Of a DNA stretch of 50,770 bases, positions 7,726 to 17,222 are shown in pieces. This stretch comes from Firm-04 sp045596625. GTDB taxonomy: Bacteria > Bacillota > Clostridia > Oscillospirales > Ruminococcaceae. Made by a program: the position numbers and the translations under genes. Below the pieces are notes generated by a model. The model did not search any database. It had not been told where the DNA came from and worked only from the letters and a program-made list of their open reading frames with translations. The stretch spans positions 1 to 50,770 of the forward strand of contig JAZOCU010000060.1 of assembly GCA_045596625.1 (NCBI GenBank), in the 5' to 3' direction. Position 1 is the first letter of the stretch; each line of letters starts with the position of its first letter.

Positions 7726-9351
7726 TTATTGTGAAAGTGAGAGAAAATCATTTAAGCTCAGAGCCCTGTCTGAGTTGTATAGATTATACAAATCACTACT
7801 TGAATAATACAAATCCGAAAAGCTTCCATCAGAATTCATGATGTATTCACCGTACCACAATCCGAAAAATGACCAAATAGTACGATCCAACAGCAGCATT
7901 TCAATGCTGGGCAAAGAACTGCATTCGCTGAGTGCTAACATTTTTTTCCCATTGGTCATACGAGCCAAAGCAAGATATTGTTCATAGCGGCTGCCATATT
8001 GCATTTCAGCATTGAGATAGACATCCACTGAAGCGATATCATAGGTGTGCTCAGGCACCAGATAGGAAGCGCTTTGTCCGTTCCAGATCCAAATCAAGTG
8101 ATTCAAAGCGTGATAATCGGTCAGACGGGTATAGAGCAGCTCCCAAAGAGCGGCATATGCGTTCTGCCCATCGGCACCCCACCAATACCAGCCGCCACCG
8201 GCTTCATGAAGCGGTCGCCACAATACAGGAATATTCATGTGCTTAAATTTCAGAAGCGTATTGGCGATCTGATCAATATCTTGTAAGATCAAAAGCAGAT
8301 CTTCTGAAATTGTCTGCTCTTTGGCAAACGCCTCTGCCTGTGCAAGGTCTATGGTTGCAAGCGTTGTAATATCGGTATCACCCAGAGCCTTTGTCAGAGA
8401 AAAGTCAGTATCTTTAGCATAGACCGTATCGGTACCCGGTGCATTCCAATGCCACATCAATCCGACAATGCCACCGGTATACAGATGCCAATCCATAGCG
8501 GCTTCGACCTGTTTGAATTCATTTTCCGTTCCCAGCTCACCGAATCGGATCGCAGGAAGCTGCCCGGTGATTTCATAAATCAAAGCCAGTTCACGATTCG
8601 TATGATCGGAAGCATATTGTCCTGTAATAATCTGTTGATTCCAATTCTTTTTCAAAAATGCATACAAAGCTCTGGCTTCCGGTGTAGCCTGCGGTGTGCA
8701 TGGTTCCTCTGCAATAGAAAAATCAATATCGAACACCATCGTATCTCCGGTCAGTTCCAGATAATCCAGATCCAAACCGCCATCTACGGTATCGACAGCG
8801 ATCTCAGCACTGCCTTCCTCTAAAAAGATCCCATAAAAGGTAACACGCATGAAATCGGAATTGCCGTTTAGAGTAAACTGCGTGTACAGTTTTCCGTTAA
8901 TACGAAGCGCATTGGTCACTGTCCGATCGGCTGCCATGCAGATCGTAACATCATAGTGCTGAGTTGCAGGTACATCGATCAACATTGCCACAGCGGATTG
9001 TGTGTTTTTGGGCAATCCCGTGACATAACCAATACCGCGGTGTCCTTTGCGTTCTGATCCAAGATATGCAGGCTTATCATATTCCGAATGCTCCAACTCC
9101 TTTGCCGATGCTACTTTTGATTCCGAGATGCCGGGCACATTGACAGCATAACGATCGGGTTCTAATTCATCGGGTGCCAGCGGAGATTCCTTGCTCCACA
9201 GGGAAAGAGTTTCATAATTGAGATAATCCTTATGATAGTTCACGGGAAGGCTTGGTCCGGTGCGTAATATGAAATAGGTAACCGTACAAACAAGCGAAAG
9301 TATAACAAAGAAATATCGATATGCAATGGGGATATGCGAAGCGGATTTCAT
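7726..9351 (-). CDS. GH26 beta-mannanase, membrane-anchored, with N-terminal carbohydrate-binding-like domain
   Basis: Endo-beta-1,4-mannanase of glycoside hydrolase family 26. From the chosen start (541 residues): a hydrophobic segment at about 10-30 (signal anchor or signal peptide), a beta-rich CBM35-like domain (about 85-205), and a GH26 catalytic barrel (about 215-535). WRPLHEAGGGWYWWG carries the acid/base glutamate and ALSECSS the nucleophile glutamate expected of the family. The start at 9351 overlaps the GH95 stop as ATGA, suggesting translational coupling; an in-frame ATG at 9396 would add 15 residues but its AGGAG is 14 bases away and part of the GH95 coding sequence. It has no dockerin, so it is probably cell-attached rather than cellulosomal. 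It would supply oligosaccharides to the GH130 phosphorylase. Confidence 0.92.
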   Translation of the reverse strand: MKSASHIPIAYRYFFVILSLVCTVTYFILRTGPSLPVNYHKDYLNYETLSLWSKESPLAPDELEPDRYAVNVPGISESKVASAKELEHSEYDKPAYLGSERKGHRGIGYVTGLPKNTQSAVAMLIDVPATQHYDVTICMAADRTVTNALRINGKLYTQFTLNGNSDFMRVTFYGIFLEEGSAEIAVDTVDGGLDLDYLELTGDTMVFDIDFSIAEEPCTPQATPEARALYAFLKKNWNQQIITGQYASDHTNRELALIYEITGQLPAIRFGELGTENEFKQVEAAMDWHLYTGGIVGLMWHWNAPGTDTVYAKDTDFSLTKALGDTDITTLATIDLAQAEAFAKEQTISEDLLLILQDIDQIANTLLKFKHMNIPVLWRPLHEAGGGWYWWGADGQNAYAALWELLYTRLTDYHALNHLIWIWNGQSASYLVPEHTYDIASVDVYLNAEMQYGSRYEQYLALARMTNGKKMLALSECSSLPSIEMLLLDRTIWSFFGLWYGEYIMNSDGSFSDLYYSSSDLYNLYNSDRALSLNDFLSLSQ

Positions 9352-11696
9352 TCTGCTATCAGACGATATACGCTCAGCGGAACGGTTGAAAAGCATATAG
9401 AGCCATCCATCTCCTTTCTGGTAGGAACCGTTTGTCCCATATGATCAAATACTATACATGGTTGTGGAAGATGCAGTCTGCATTCATTGCCGAGCATTGA
9501 ATAAATCTCAACAGAATCCAGATGAGAATCTGACCACACCGCAGAAATCGTGAATCCACCATATGCACGCAGTCCTGTAAAGGAACCGCAGCGCCAAGCG
9601 GCATCGCAGGCAGGCATCAGAGTAATACCATCCGGTGCAGATTGCAGTAACGCTTCTGCAATGGCAGCTGTGCCGCCGAAATTGCCGTCGATCTGAAAGG
9701 GCGGATGCATATCAAATAAATTCGGCGCAGTGGAATGCTGTAACAGTAAGGTAAGATGGGTCATCACTGCATCAGCATCAAAGAGTCTTGCATACATATT
9801 TGCGATCCAAGCGCGGCTCCATCCGGTATGACCTCCGCCATAGGATAATCGGCGATGAAGTGTTGCATGAGCAGCTGCAGCAAGTTCTTTGGTCTGTCGC
9901 GGAGAAATGAGATGGGCTGGATGCAGCGCAAAAAGCTGAGAGATATGCCGATGACCCGGTTCAGCCTCTTCATAATCCTCAGCCCACTCCATGATCTGTC
10001 CATATTGACCCACAGAAGGTTGGGGAAGCCGCTGCCGCATAGCAGAGAGTGTTTCTGCATAATCATGATCAATGTCTAACTGCTTTGAAGAGGCAATGAC
10101 TGCATCAAATAAAGCGGTAATGATTTGTGTATCCATACTGGGACCAACACAAAGATTACCTGTTTCACCATTTGGGAGCCGATAGGTATTTTCCGGTGAA
10201 ACACCTGGGCAAGTAACAAGCTGAGCATTACTGTTTTCAATCAGAAAATCCGTAAAAAACAAGGATGCTTCTTTGAGGGTAGGATATTTTTTACGCAAAA
10301 AGTCGATATCATTACTATATAGATAGTGTTCATAAAGATGCAGGCATAGCCATGCAGCGCCCATAGGCCAGAGCGTAGCAGGCATCCAGAGATCCTGCGG
10401 TGCACAATCGCCCCAAAGATCGGTATTATGATGACAACAAAACCCCTCACATCCATACATTTCTTTCGCAGTTTTGCGACCGTGAGGGCGCATTATTTCA
10501 ATCAGATCAAAAAGCGGCAGATGACATTCGGGAAGTCCGCAGATCTCGGCAGGCCAATAATTCATCTGTGTATTGATATTGATCGTAAAGCGACAACCCC
10601 ATGCAGGCCACATATCCTGATTCCAGATTCCCTGCAAATTCATTGGCAAAGAGCCCGGACGGCTGGCAGAAAGCATCAGATATCGTCCATATCGGAAATA
10701 TAAGGAAAGCAGAGCATTACGATGAGTGAAATTACCTTCTTTGATTTGTGTAAGGAGTACATCTGTTGGAATCTCAGCAGCAGACATCTTTGCATCGATG
10801 TCATCATGCAAAGCAATATCACAACGTGAATAGAGCTGCTGATAATCAGCAATATGATCGGCAAGCAAGGCAGCCCAGCCATGGGAAAGAGCGTGTGTCG
10901 TATCGGTTTGTGCCATCAATACAAGATCGGAATCCGGATGATAATAGCTGGTCCGCATTGCACACACAAGGATGACCTCAGTTGCATTTTCGATGCGGAG
11001 TCGGTTTCCGCAGGAGGTGACAACGCCATCTTTGGAAGCCGCTTGCGTGATGCAGGCAAATTGAATACCATTATGTCCACCAGAGCCACCGGTGAACAAC
11101 AGAATTGTACCATCTTGCAATTGCTTACATTGATTATTATCATAATAATCATCTCTTCCATCAATGGAAACAGTACAGGTAAAGGGCAAACCATTGATCA
11201 CCGAAAGCTGCATAACCAATCCTTGTGCAGGCACCGAAGCAAAAAGTTTTCTGGAATACTCTGCACCATTTATATAAAACGAAGTGGTCTGGACCGCTGT
11301 ATTTAGATCGAGACTGCGCCGATATTGCTCCACAGAGCCTGCCGGCAGATCCCATGCAATTGTGAGATCTCCCAACGGCATATAATGCGGCATATTGGGA
11401 GAGCAGCCCTGCATAGTCTGAAATGCTAGCTGTTCGGCTTCGGAGATGTATCCATCGAAAACGAGCTGCCGAACCTTCTGAAATCCCTCCAGTGCATTGG
11501 GATTGATCCGATCGCGTTTTCCTCCCGACCAGACAGAGTCTTCATTGAGCTTGAGCAACTCTGCAGAAGGTTCACCAAAGGCCATTGCGCCAAAACGTCC
11601 GGCACCAACCGGCAAAGCTTCTTCAAAGCATGTAGCCGGTTGGCCATACCAAAGCGTATGCAGGGATAGTTTATCAGATCCTACTGAAGTTTCCAT
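9348..11696 (-). CDS. GH95 family glycosidase (alpha-L-fucosidase or alpha-L-galactosidase)
   Basis: A 782-residue glycoside hydrolase of family 95. It opens with the family's N-terminal beta-sandwich (LWYGQPA, EALPVGAGRFGAMAFG, LNEDSVWSGG), followed by the (alpha/alpha)6 barrel and a C-terminal beta domain. Residues matching the known active site are present: HHNTDLWGD, the glutamate in SPENTY, and the aspartate in FQIDGNFGG. Family members remove alpha-1,2-L-fucose or alpha-L-galactose from glycans. No signal peptide is visible, so it probably acts in the cytoplasm. The ATG at 11696 has AGGAGA five bases upstream. It starts 22 bases after the CtpA-type gene with no terminator between, and overlaps the GH26 gene by four bases. 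Which sugar it removes cannot be decided from sequence. Confidence 0.92.
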   Translation of the reverse strand: METSVGSDKLSLHTLWYGQPATCFEEALPVGAGRFGAMAFGEPSAELLKLNEDSVWSGGKRDRINPNALEGFQKVRQLVFDGYISEAEQLAFQTMQGCSPNMPHYMPLGDLTIAWDLPAGSVEQYRRSLDLNTAVQTTSFYINGAEYSRKLFASVPAQGLVMQLSVINGLPFTCTVSIDGRDDYYDNNQCKQLQDGTILLFTGGSGGHNGIQFACITQAASKDGVVTSCGNRLRIENATEVILVCAMRTSYYHPDSDLVLMAQTDTTHALSHGWAALLADHIADYQQLYSRCDIALHDDIDAKMSAAEIPTDVLLTQIKEGNFTHRNALLSLYFRYGRYLMLSASRPGSLPMNLQGIWNQDMWPAWGCRFTININTQMNYWPAEICGLPECHLPLFDLIEIMRPHGRKTAKEMYGCEGFCCHHNTDLWGDCAPQDLWMPATLWPMGAAWLCLHLYEHYLYSNDIDFLRKKYPTLKEASLFFTDFLIENSNAQLVTCPGVSPENTYRLPNGETGNLCVGPSMDTQIITALFDAVIASSKQLDIDHDYAETLSAMRQRLPQPSVGQYGQIMEWAEDYEEAEPGHRHISQLFALHPAHLISPRQTKELAAAAHATLHRRLSYGGGHTGWSRAWIANMYARLFDADAVMTHLTLLLQHSTAPNLFDMHPPFQIDGNFGGTAAIAEALLQSAPDGITLMPACDAAWRCGSFTGLRAYGGFTISAVWSDSHLDSVEIYSMLGNECRLHLPQPCIVFDHMGQTVPTRKEMDGSICFSTVPLSVYRLIAE

Positions 11697-11718
11697 ACGA
11701 TTCTCCTGTTAATTCAGA

Positions 11719-12900
11719 TCATGCCGCTGGCTGTTGCATTTGATCGCGCAATGCATCCTTAGCATCCTCCAGTTGAGAATCGGTATCGGATTGCGGATCA
11801 TAAATGGAAAGGACATCGGGAGTGATACCGATTCCGTGGTAGCATTCTGTTTCTCCTGTAGCATAGGTGGCAGTGGTAATGGTCAGACCACCGCCGTCGG
11901 ACAATGAAAAGGTTGATTGCATAATACCTTTTCCGAATGTTTTCTCGCCCACCAGAATTGCGTCTGCATAATCACGCAGCGAACAAGCGAATAATTCAGC
12001 AGCGCTGGCAGTATTCTGATTGGTCAGCACTACAAAGGGAAGCTGAAGCTGTTCACTGTCAGATTGCAGAATAGGGGAGGCGTTGCCATTTTTATCATAG
12101 GAAAATGCAATATCACCCTCCGGCAGTAAGGGATCAAGGATTTTTTCCAAAGCGTCCAGCATACCGCCGCCATTATTACGCACATCAAAAATGAAGCCTT
12201 TGGCACCATCGGTGCGCAGATTGCTTAATGCATCCTGGAATTGCTTTACAGTGACAGTACGGAATTTTTTAATGCGGATATAACCCATACCGTTTTCAAG
12301 CATCTCATAGTAGATCGTATTCTCATCTACCTTACGACGTTCAACCGATACGGTAAATTCAGTCTGATCGGGTCTGCGGAGTGTCAGTTTGACAGAAGTA
12401 CCCTCTTCACCGGTGATGGCATCCAAAGCGCCGTCGTAATTTTCGGAAGCCAGAATATCTTCAACCTGCAGAATAACATCGCCCGGAAGAATACCGCAAT
12501 CCTGTGCACCGCCGCCATCAAAAACCTCTATAATCTCAATCTCTTGGTTTTCATTTTGAGTAACAGTAATACCAATGCCAACATATTGTCCAGCATTTTC
12601 AGTATGATCAGCAGAAAGCTCCTCAGGGGTGAGATATTCACTGTAAGGATCACCCAAACCATTCACGTAACCCTTTAGAATTCCGTTCATGATTTCATTT
12701 TCGTCGATATCGGTGTAATAATAATTACGCACCTCGGCATCCAGTTGCTCGAGACGCTGATATTTTTCGGCAAGGCGATCTACCTCAGAGATCTTTTGAT
12801 TGAAGATCTTCATTGAAGCAGCCATCGTGAGAATAAAGGTTATCGCAGCAACCAATGCTGCTAAGCTAAGTGTAAAGCTCAAGCTTACTTTTCTATTCAA
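11719..12900 (-). CDS. ctpA: S41 family C-terminal processing peptidase (CtpA type)
   Basis: A 393-residue membrane-anchored serine protease. It has an N-terminal transmembrane segment (about residues 6-28), a short coiled linker, a PDZ domain (about 85-165, with GIGITV and GILPGDVILQV) and the S41 catalytic domain. The nucleophile serine is in TASAAELFA and the paired lysine in TFGKG, 25 residues later as in the family. Such proteases process or degrade envelope proteins and often regulate cell wall hydrolases, fitting its position after the FtsEX-M23 genes. The start is taken as TTG 12900 because AGGCAGGA precedes it by about 6 bases; a TTG eleven codons further up (12933) has no ribosome site and lies in a hairpin. 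Confidence 0.9.
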   Translation of the reverse strand: MNRKVSLSFTLSLAALVAAITFILTMAASMKIFNQKISEVDRLAEKYQRLEQLDAEVRNYYYTDIDENEIMNGILKGYVNGLGDPYSEYLTPEELSADHTENAGQYVGIGITVTQNENQEIEIIEVFDGGGAQDCGILPGDVILQVEDILASENYDGALDAITGEEGTSVKLTLRRPDQTEFTVSVERRKVDENTIYYEMLENGMGYIRIKKFRTVTVKQFQDALSNLRTDGAKGFIFDVRNNGGGMLDALEKILDPLLPEGDIAFSYDKNGNASPILQSDSEQLQLPFVVLTNQNTASAAELFACSLRDYADAILVGEKTFGKGIMQSTFSLSDGGGLTITTATYATGETECYHGIGITPDVLSIYDPQSDTDSQLEDAKDALRDQMQQPAA

Positions 12901-12930
12901 AGCAAATTCCTGCCTTTCCGTGGTATATGG

Positions 12931-12966
12931 CAAAACGGCAAGAAGCAGAAGCCTCCTACCGTTTTG
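12931..12966 (-). terminator. Hairpin between M23 peptidase and ctpA genes
   Basis: CAAAACGG (12931-12938) pairs perfectly with CCGTTTTG (12959-12966), with partial pairing of the GAAGC-rich interior. There is no T-run on the minus strand, so it may be a processing or partial attenuation site inside an operon rather than a true terminator. Confidence 0.4.
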
Positions 12967-12996
12967 TTACACATCATTTGCGTTATTAGCTGCTTC

Positions 12997-14286
12997 TTAA
13001 TAGAGATAGTTCTCAGGGTTGACAAAAGTACCGTTTACAATCACGCTGAAATGCAGGTGATAACCGGTAGAATTGCCCGTAGAACCAACATAACCCAATA
13101 CAGAACCGGTTGAAACCGTATCACCGACTGAAACCGCAACACTGCTCATGTGAGCATACAATGTTACCAATCCATTGCCGTGACTTACAGTGACATAGTT
13201 TCCGTAACCGCCGCCGCAATAGCAGAACCCGCCATAATCATGAGGACATCCTATCACAACTTTGGTTACAGTGCCGCTTGCTGCAGCAGTAATATTTGCA
13301 TTATGGATTCCGCCGCCGGCAATATCGATACCGGAATGCAACCGGCCCCAGCGTGAGCCGTAACGACTGGAAATGTAATAGAATCCGGGAACAGGCCATG
13401 CCAAAGAACCATTATAACCGGGATTCGGTGTAATAATCGGAGAGGAAGTACCTGGTTGCTGATTCTTTTCTTCTTCTCTCTTGGCAGCCTCAATAATTGC
13501 CTGTGTTTCTTTATCAAGAGAATCGATCTGCTCCTGATATTCGGCAATATAGGATTCAGCATCATTCTTCTGCCGTTCCAGTTCCAGCTTGATTGCAGTT
13601 GTTTCCTGCATTGCCGCATCAAGCTCGGTCATCTTCGTGCTGTACTCACCGCGAATGGATTCTGTTTCGGTCTTTTTCAAATTCAAAGCCTGCACACGGC
13701 TGTCTAAATCTGTTTTGGTTTCGGATAAGGTGTTGAGCTGGTTATTTAAGGTATCCAGCATCTCATCATCGTGTTCAGCGATCCGATTGATCAGATCAAT
13801 CTTAGCGAGCACATCATAGAAATCGGTAGCACCGACCAAAGCAGAAAGTAAACTGTCATTGCCATGGACATAGAGCGTGCGGATACGAGCCTTAAAATTC
13901 TCAAGGCCTTCATCAATGGATGCTTGCTGTTCAGAAATCTGTCCTTCCAAAGCAGCAATGTCGGCTTCTTTTGTTGCAATATCCGTATTCAGTCCCTGCA
14001 GCTGCGTATCAATCAACAGCAGTTCTTCATTGATCAGATCAATTTTCTCCTGTAATACAGCTTGATATGCTTCCTGATCTTCGATATCTTTGGAAAGACT
14101 ATCCAATTCTTTCTGCTTTTCAGCCTGAAGCTTTTGTTTTTCTTTCTTTTCCGCCTCAATTTCAGCTAAGGTCTTAGCAGAGACTTCTTGCTGCGGAATC
14201 AATGAAGAATGCGGTAAAACACAACATCCGATCGTGATACACACTGCTGCAACAACAGCAAGCAGCTTACATCGGAATCGTTTCAT
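12997..14286 (-). CDS. Coiled-coil M23 (LytM) peptidase, FtsEX partner (EnvC/PcsB-like role)
   Basis: A secreted 429-residue peptidoglycan hydrolase. It has a signal peptide (MKRFRCKLLAVVAAV, probable cleavage near residues 33-37), a long coiled-coil hairpin (about 38-270, rich in E, K, Q, L), a short linker, and a C-terminal M23/LytM domain with HSGIDIAG and YHLHFSV, which carry zinc ligands. The insert HDYGGFCYCGGGYGNY within the LytM fold adds a glycine- and cysteine-containing loop. The zinc ligands are kept, so it may be a hydrolase itself rather than only an activator. ATG 14286 is chosen for AAGGAAGG seven bases upstream. It lies 31 bases after ftsX, the classic arrangement in which FtsEX controls the coiled-coil hydrolase during division. 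Confidence 0.93.
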   Translation of the reverse strand: MKRFRCKLLAVVAAVCITIGCCVLPHSSLIPQQEVSAKTLAEIEAEKKEKQKLQAEKQKELDSLSKDIEDQEAYQAVLQEKIDLINEELLLIDTQLQGLNTDIATKEADIAALEGQISEQQASIDEGLENFKARIRTLYVHGNDSLLSALVGATDFYDVLAKIDLINRIAEHDDEMLDTLNNQLNTLSETKTDLDSRVQALNLKKTETESIRGEYSTKMTELDAAMQETTAIKLELERQKNDAESYIAEYQEQIDSLDKETQAIIEAAKREEEKNQQPGTSSPIITPNPGYNGSLAWPVPGFYYISSRYGSRWGRLHSGIDIAGGGIHNANITAAASGTVTKVVIGCPHDYGGFCYCGGGYGNYVTVSHGNGLVTLYAHMSSVAVSVGDTVSTGSVLGYVGSTGNSTGYHLHFSVIVNGTFVNPENYLY

Positions 14287-14317
14287 ATAAGAACCTTCCT
14301 TCCATATTTGAAACAAG

Positions 14318-15235
14318 TTACATATTGGCAGCTTTATGTTTCAGATGCGCACGGGTAGAGAATACACTTCCCATTGCACCGATCAGAGAACCAAAGAGAA
14401 CATATGCCAAAGCAACCGGAATAGCGATGGTTTCATAGGGAATGATGCTGCCAAGACCAATGGTACTGAGCACATCAAATTTGCCAAGCATCTCGACGAG
14501 ACTGTCATAAGTAAACCAAGTGAGCAATGTTGCAACGGCACCTGCCATAAAGCCATTGATCATACCTTCGACAAAGAAGGGGAATCGGATAAAGGTTTTG
14601 GTTGCACCAACACTTTGCATGATGCTGATCTCACGACGTCTTGCAAACACACTGGCTCTTGTTGTATTGGAGATGATGACCATGGAAACGATCAGCAAAG
14701 CACCAATGATTGCAATCGCAACCACTGCAACCACACTTCTGAGCTCGGTGAGCAATTCCACAAAAGAATCGGGAGCACTGACATATTCCACATCCTTGAT
14801 TGATGCAGCAGCTGCTACGGTTTCATCCATCATCGAGATGTCATTGACACGAATCCGATAAGCATCGGGCAGGGGATTATCATCACCCAATGACTCAAAC
14901 ACCTGAGAATAATCATGCATACTTTCTTTCAGATCAGCAAAGGCTTCTTCACGGGAATACAAGGTAACAGCACTGACATTCTCCATGGTGGTTAACGTCT
15001 CACCGATCTCAGCGATTCTCTCATCTGAGGTGTTATCGAGAAGATAGATGATCACTTCATTCTTATCTTCAATGCCGCCGATGACGGCATTGATATTGAT
15101 ATAGAACAAAACAGAAATGCCGACCAGCAGCAGACTGACAAGAAGTACGCAGAAGGAAGCAAAGGCCATCACACGATTCTTCCATACATTATCAAAGCCT
15201 TGACCGACCAGATAACGAAAACTACTCAGCTTCAA
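14318..15235 (-). CDS. ftsX: Cell division protein FtsX
   Basis: The membrane subunit of the FtsEX complex, 305 residues. Topology is that of FtsX: a first transmembrane helix (about 22-45), an extracellular domain (about 48-160, with NEVIIYLLDNTSDE) that contacts the hydrolase, then three C-terminal helices (about 168-190, 215-240, 270-290). The start is TTG at 15235, preceded by TAGGAGG at eight bases; no ATG fits. The first codons overlap the end of ftsE by 14 bases, implying coupled translation. The M23 peptidase gene follows after 31 bases. Confidence 0.95.
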   Translation of the reverse strand: MKLSSFRYLVGQGFDNVWKNRVMAFASFCVLLVSLLLVGISVLFYININAVIGGIEDKNEVIIYLLDNTSDERIAEIGETLTTMENVSAVTLYSREEAFADLKESMHDYSQVFESLGDDNPLPDAYRIRVNDISMMDETVAAAASIKDVEYVSAPDSFVELLTELRSVVAVVAIAIIGALLIVSMVIISNTTRASVFARRREISIMQSVGATKTFIRFPFFVEGMINGFMAGAVATLLTWFTYDSLVEMLGKFDVLSTIGLGSIIPYETIAIPVALAYVLFGSLIGAMGSVFSTRAHLKHKAANM

Positions 15236-15914
15236 CTTCGGCGCCTCCTATCACTTCATCAAAAACGACTTCACCCTGACTGATGTTAATAATACGGCCG
15301 CCAAAATGACGTACCATCTCATGGGCATGTGTAACCATAAGAATGGTAGTGCCACAGGCATTGATGCCTTGCAGCAGTTCGATCAATTCATAAGCAAGCT
15401 CAGGATCGACGTTGCCGGTCGGCTCATCGGCAATGAGGAGCGCAGGATCATTTACAAGTGCACGAGCCAGTGCACAACGCTGCTGCTCACCACCGGAAAG
15501 TTCACTGGGATAGCTGTCAGCCTTATCCTGTAACCCGACCAGTGAGATCACATAAGGCACACGCTTACGAATCAGTTTCATCGGGGCATCAATGGCACGC
15601 AAAACAAAAGCAATGTTTTCATAAACGGTCATGGTTTCGATCAAGCGGTAATCCTGGAACACAACACCGATCGTGCGGCGAAACTCAGGGACTTTGCGCT
15701 TTTTCATTTTTGTAAGATTATAACCGTTCACCAAAACTTCGCCGCTATTGGCATCCAGTTCCTTCAGAAGCAATTTGATCAACGTACTCTTACCTGCGCC
15801 GGAACGACCGATCACGAAAGCGAACTCACCGTCATCCACCTTCAAATTGACATCGCTGAGTGCCTCGACACCGGTACTTTCATATGTGACGCATACATTT
15901 TTCAATTCAACCAA
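15222..15914 (-). CDS. ftsE: Cell division ATP-binding protein FtsE
   Basis: ATPase of the FtsEX transporter-like complex, 230 residues. Walker A is GRSGAGKS, the signature is LSGGEQQR, and Walker B is ALLIADEPTGN; the whole protein has the length usual for FtsE. It begins with TTG at 15914 with AAGGAGG six to seven bases upstream. It is the first gene of the run ftsE-ftsX-M23-ctpA. No clear promoter was recognised in the 220 bases upstream, though a terminator for the preceding regulator gene lies there. Confidence 0.95.
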   Translation of the reverse strand: MVELKNVCVTYESTGVEALSDVNLKVDDGEFAFVIGRSGAGKSTLIKLLLKELDANSGEVLVNGYNLTKMKKRKVPEFRRTIGVVFQDYRLIETMTVYENIAFVLRAIDAPMKLIRKRVPYVISLVGLQDKADSYPSELSGGEQQRCALARALVNDPALLIADEPTGNVDPELAYELIELLQGINACGTTILMVTHAHEMVRHFGGRIINISQGEVVFDEVIGGAEVEAE

Positions 15915-16022
15915 AGAGAATCCTCCTTACTTTGATCCGGAGAGAAGGAGAGCGCACTGCAGCATGCAAAACGCTCAGAAAAGGTCAGATTTTCCTTCCG
16001 TTAATTTACCGTGATAAAGCAA

Positions 16023-16059
16023 CAAGTGCCAAACGAGCTCAGAATTCGTTCGGCACTTG
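16023..16059 (-). terminator. Terminator after PucR-type regulator
   Basis: CAAGTGCC/GGCACTTG (16023-16030, 16052-16059) plus inner AACGA/TCGTT pairing form a long hairpin about 80 bases after the regulator's stop. On the minus strand it is followed by TTGCTTTATC, a short T-rich tail. Confidence 0.6.
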
Positions 16060-16136
16060 CAGCGGCAACAAACAAAGAGAGCAGTGGCCGCAAACGTAAT
16101 TACCGAGATGGTATTTGCGTAAGCGCAGTCACGTGT

Positions 16137-17222
16137 TCAGAACTTCACAGGATTTGCAGAAAGATATTTTTTGACCATCAAGGCAATCTTGAAAATAATT
16201 GCATGGTCAAATTCACGCAGATCAAGACCTGTGAGCTTCTTGATTTTTTCAAGGCGATATACCAAAGTATTGCGGTGCACGAACAGCTTACGAGAAGTCT
16301 CGGAAACATTGAGGTTATTCTCAAAGAAACGCTGAATGGTGAACAGTGTTTCATGATCTAAGCTTTCGATGCTGCCGCGCTTGAACACTTCGTGGAGAAA
16401 TGTCTCGCACAGAGTGGTGGGCAGATGATAGATCAGACGAGCAATGCCCAGATTGTCATAGCTGCAGATTACCTTGTCCGTATCGAATACTTTACCGACT
16501 TCCAGAGCCATCTGTGCTTCCTTAAAGGAGCGAGCAAGATCTCTGACACCGACAACACTGGTACCGATACCCACATTGACTCTGGTATAGAATTCACTGG
16601 AAAGCGTATCGGCAATCGAGCGGGCAAGCTTTTCCAGATCCTTGCTTTCCACAGTGGATTTGATTTCCTTGACAAGAACGATATCGGTTTCGGTGATATT
16701 AAACACGAAATCCTTGCTCTTATCAGGGAAGAGATTTTGAATGACATCGTATGCAGAGATATCGTTGGCAGAAACAATGCGAATCAAAAATACCACGCGG
16801 CTGATTTCTGCATTGAAATGAAGCTCACGAGCTTTGACCACGATATCGCCGGGAAGAATATTATCCAGCACAACATTCTTGATGAAGTTGTTGCGGTCAT
16901 ATTTCTCATCATAATACTGCTTGATGCTGGACATAGTGATTGCAAGAATATCCGCATATTTTGCAGCGTTTTCATCGGTGCCTTCCACAAATACGGCATA
17001 ATCAGGAGCAGTACGGGAACCAAACGGCTTATAAGTACAGCCGTCACGGATGAACAAATCACCGGATTCGTTCATATCCAGTGAAACAAATTCATTGGTT
17101 GTTCCGACTCTGGAGGTATCGCTGCAAGCGATAATAGTAGCAGTTTCATCCACAACACCCACAGTGGCATCAATGGTATCATGCATCTGAACAACTAAAG
17201 TCTGGAATGGTCTGTTAGACAT
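16137..17222 (-). CDS. PucR/CdaR-type transcriptional regulator
   Basis: A 361-residue regulator with a C-terminal PucR-type helix-turn-helix (about residues 300-350; NVSETSRKLFVHRNTLVYRLEKI, read as two motifs) and a preceding GGDEF-like CdaR domain (about 130-255). The N-terminal part (about 1-125) looks like a small sensor domain. CdaR/PucR proteins activate sugar-acid, purine or amino-acid catabolism, but no such gene lies beside it, so the regulon cannot be named. The ATG at 17222 has GAAGGG eight bases upstream. It lies between argS and ftsE with a terminator of its own and looks monocistronic. Confidence 0.85.
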   Translation of the reverse strand: MSNRPFQTLVVQMHDTIDATVGVVDETATIIACSDTSRVGTTNEFVSLDMNESGDLFIRDGCTYKPFGSRTAPDYAVFVEGTDENAAKYADILAITMSSIKQYYDEKYDRNNFIKNVVLDNILPGDIVVKARELHFNAEISRVVFLIRIVSANDISAYDVIQNLFPDKSKDFVFNITETDIVLVKEIKSTVESKDLEKLARSIADTLSSEFYTRVNVGIGTSVVGVRDLARSFKEAQMALEVGKVFDTDKVICSYDNLGIARLIYHLPTTLCETFLHEVFKRGSIESLDHETLFTIQRFFENNLNVSETSRKLFVHRNTLVYRLEKIKKLTGLDLREFDHAIIFKIALMVKKYLSANPVKF

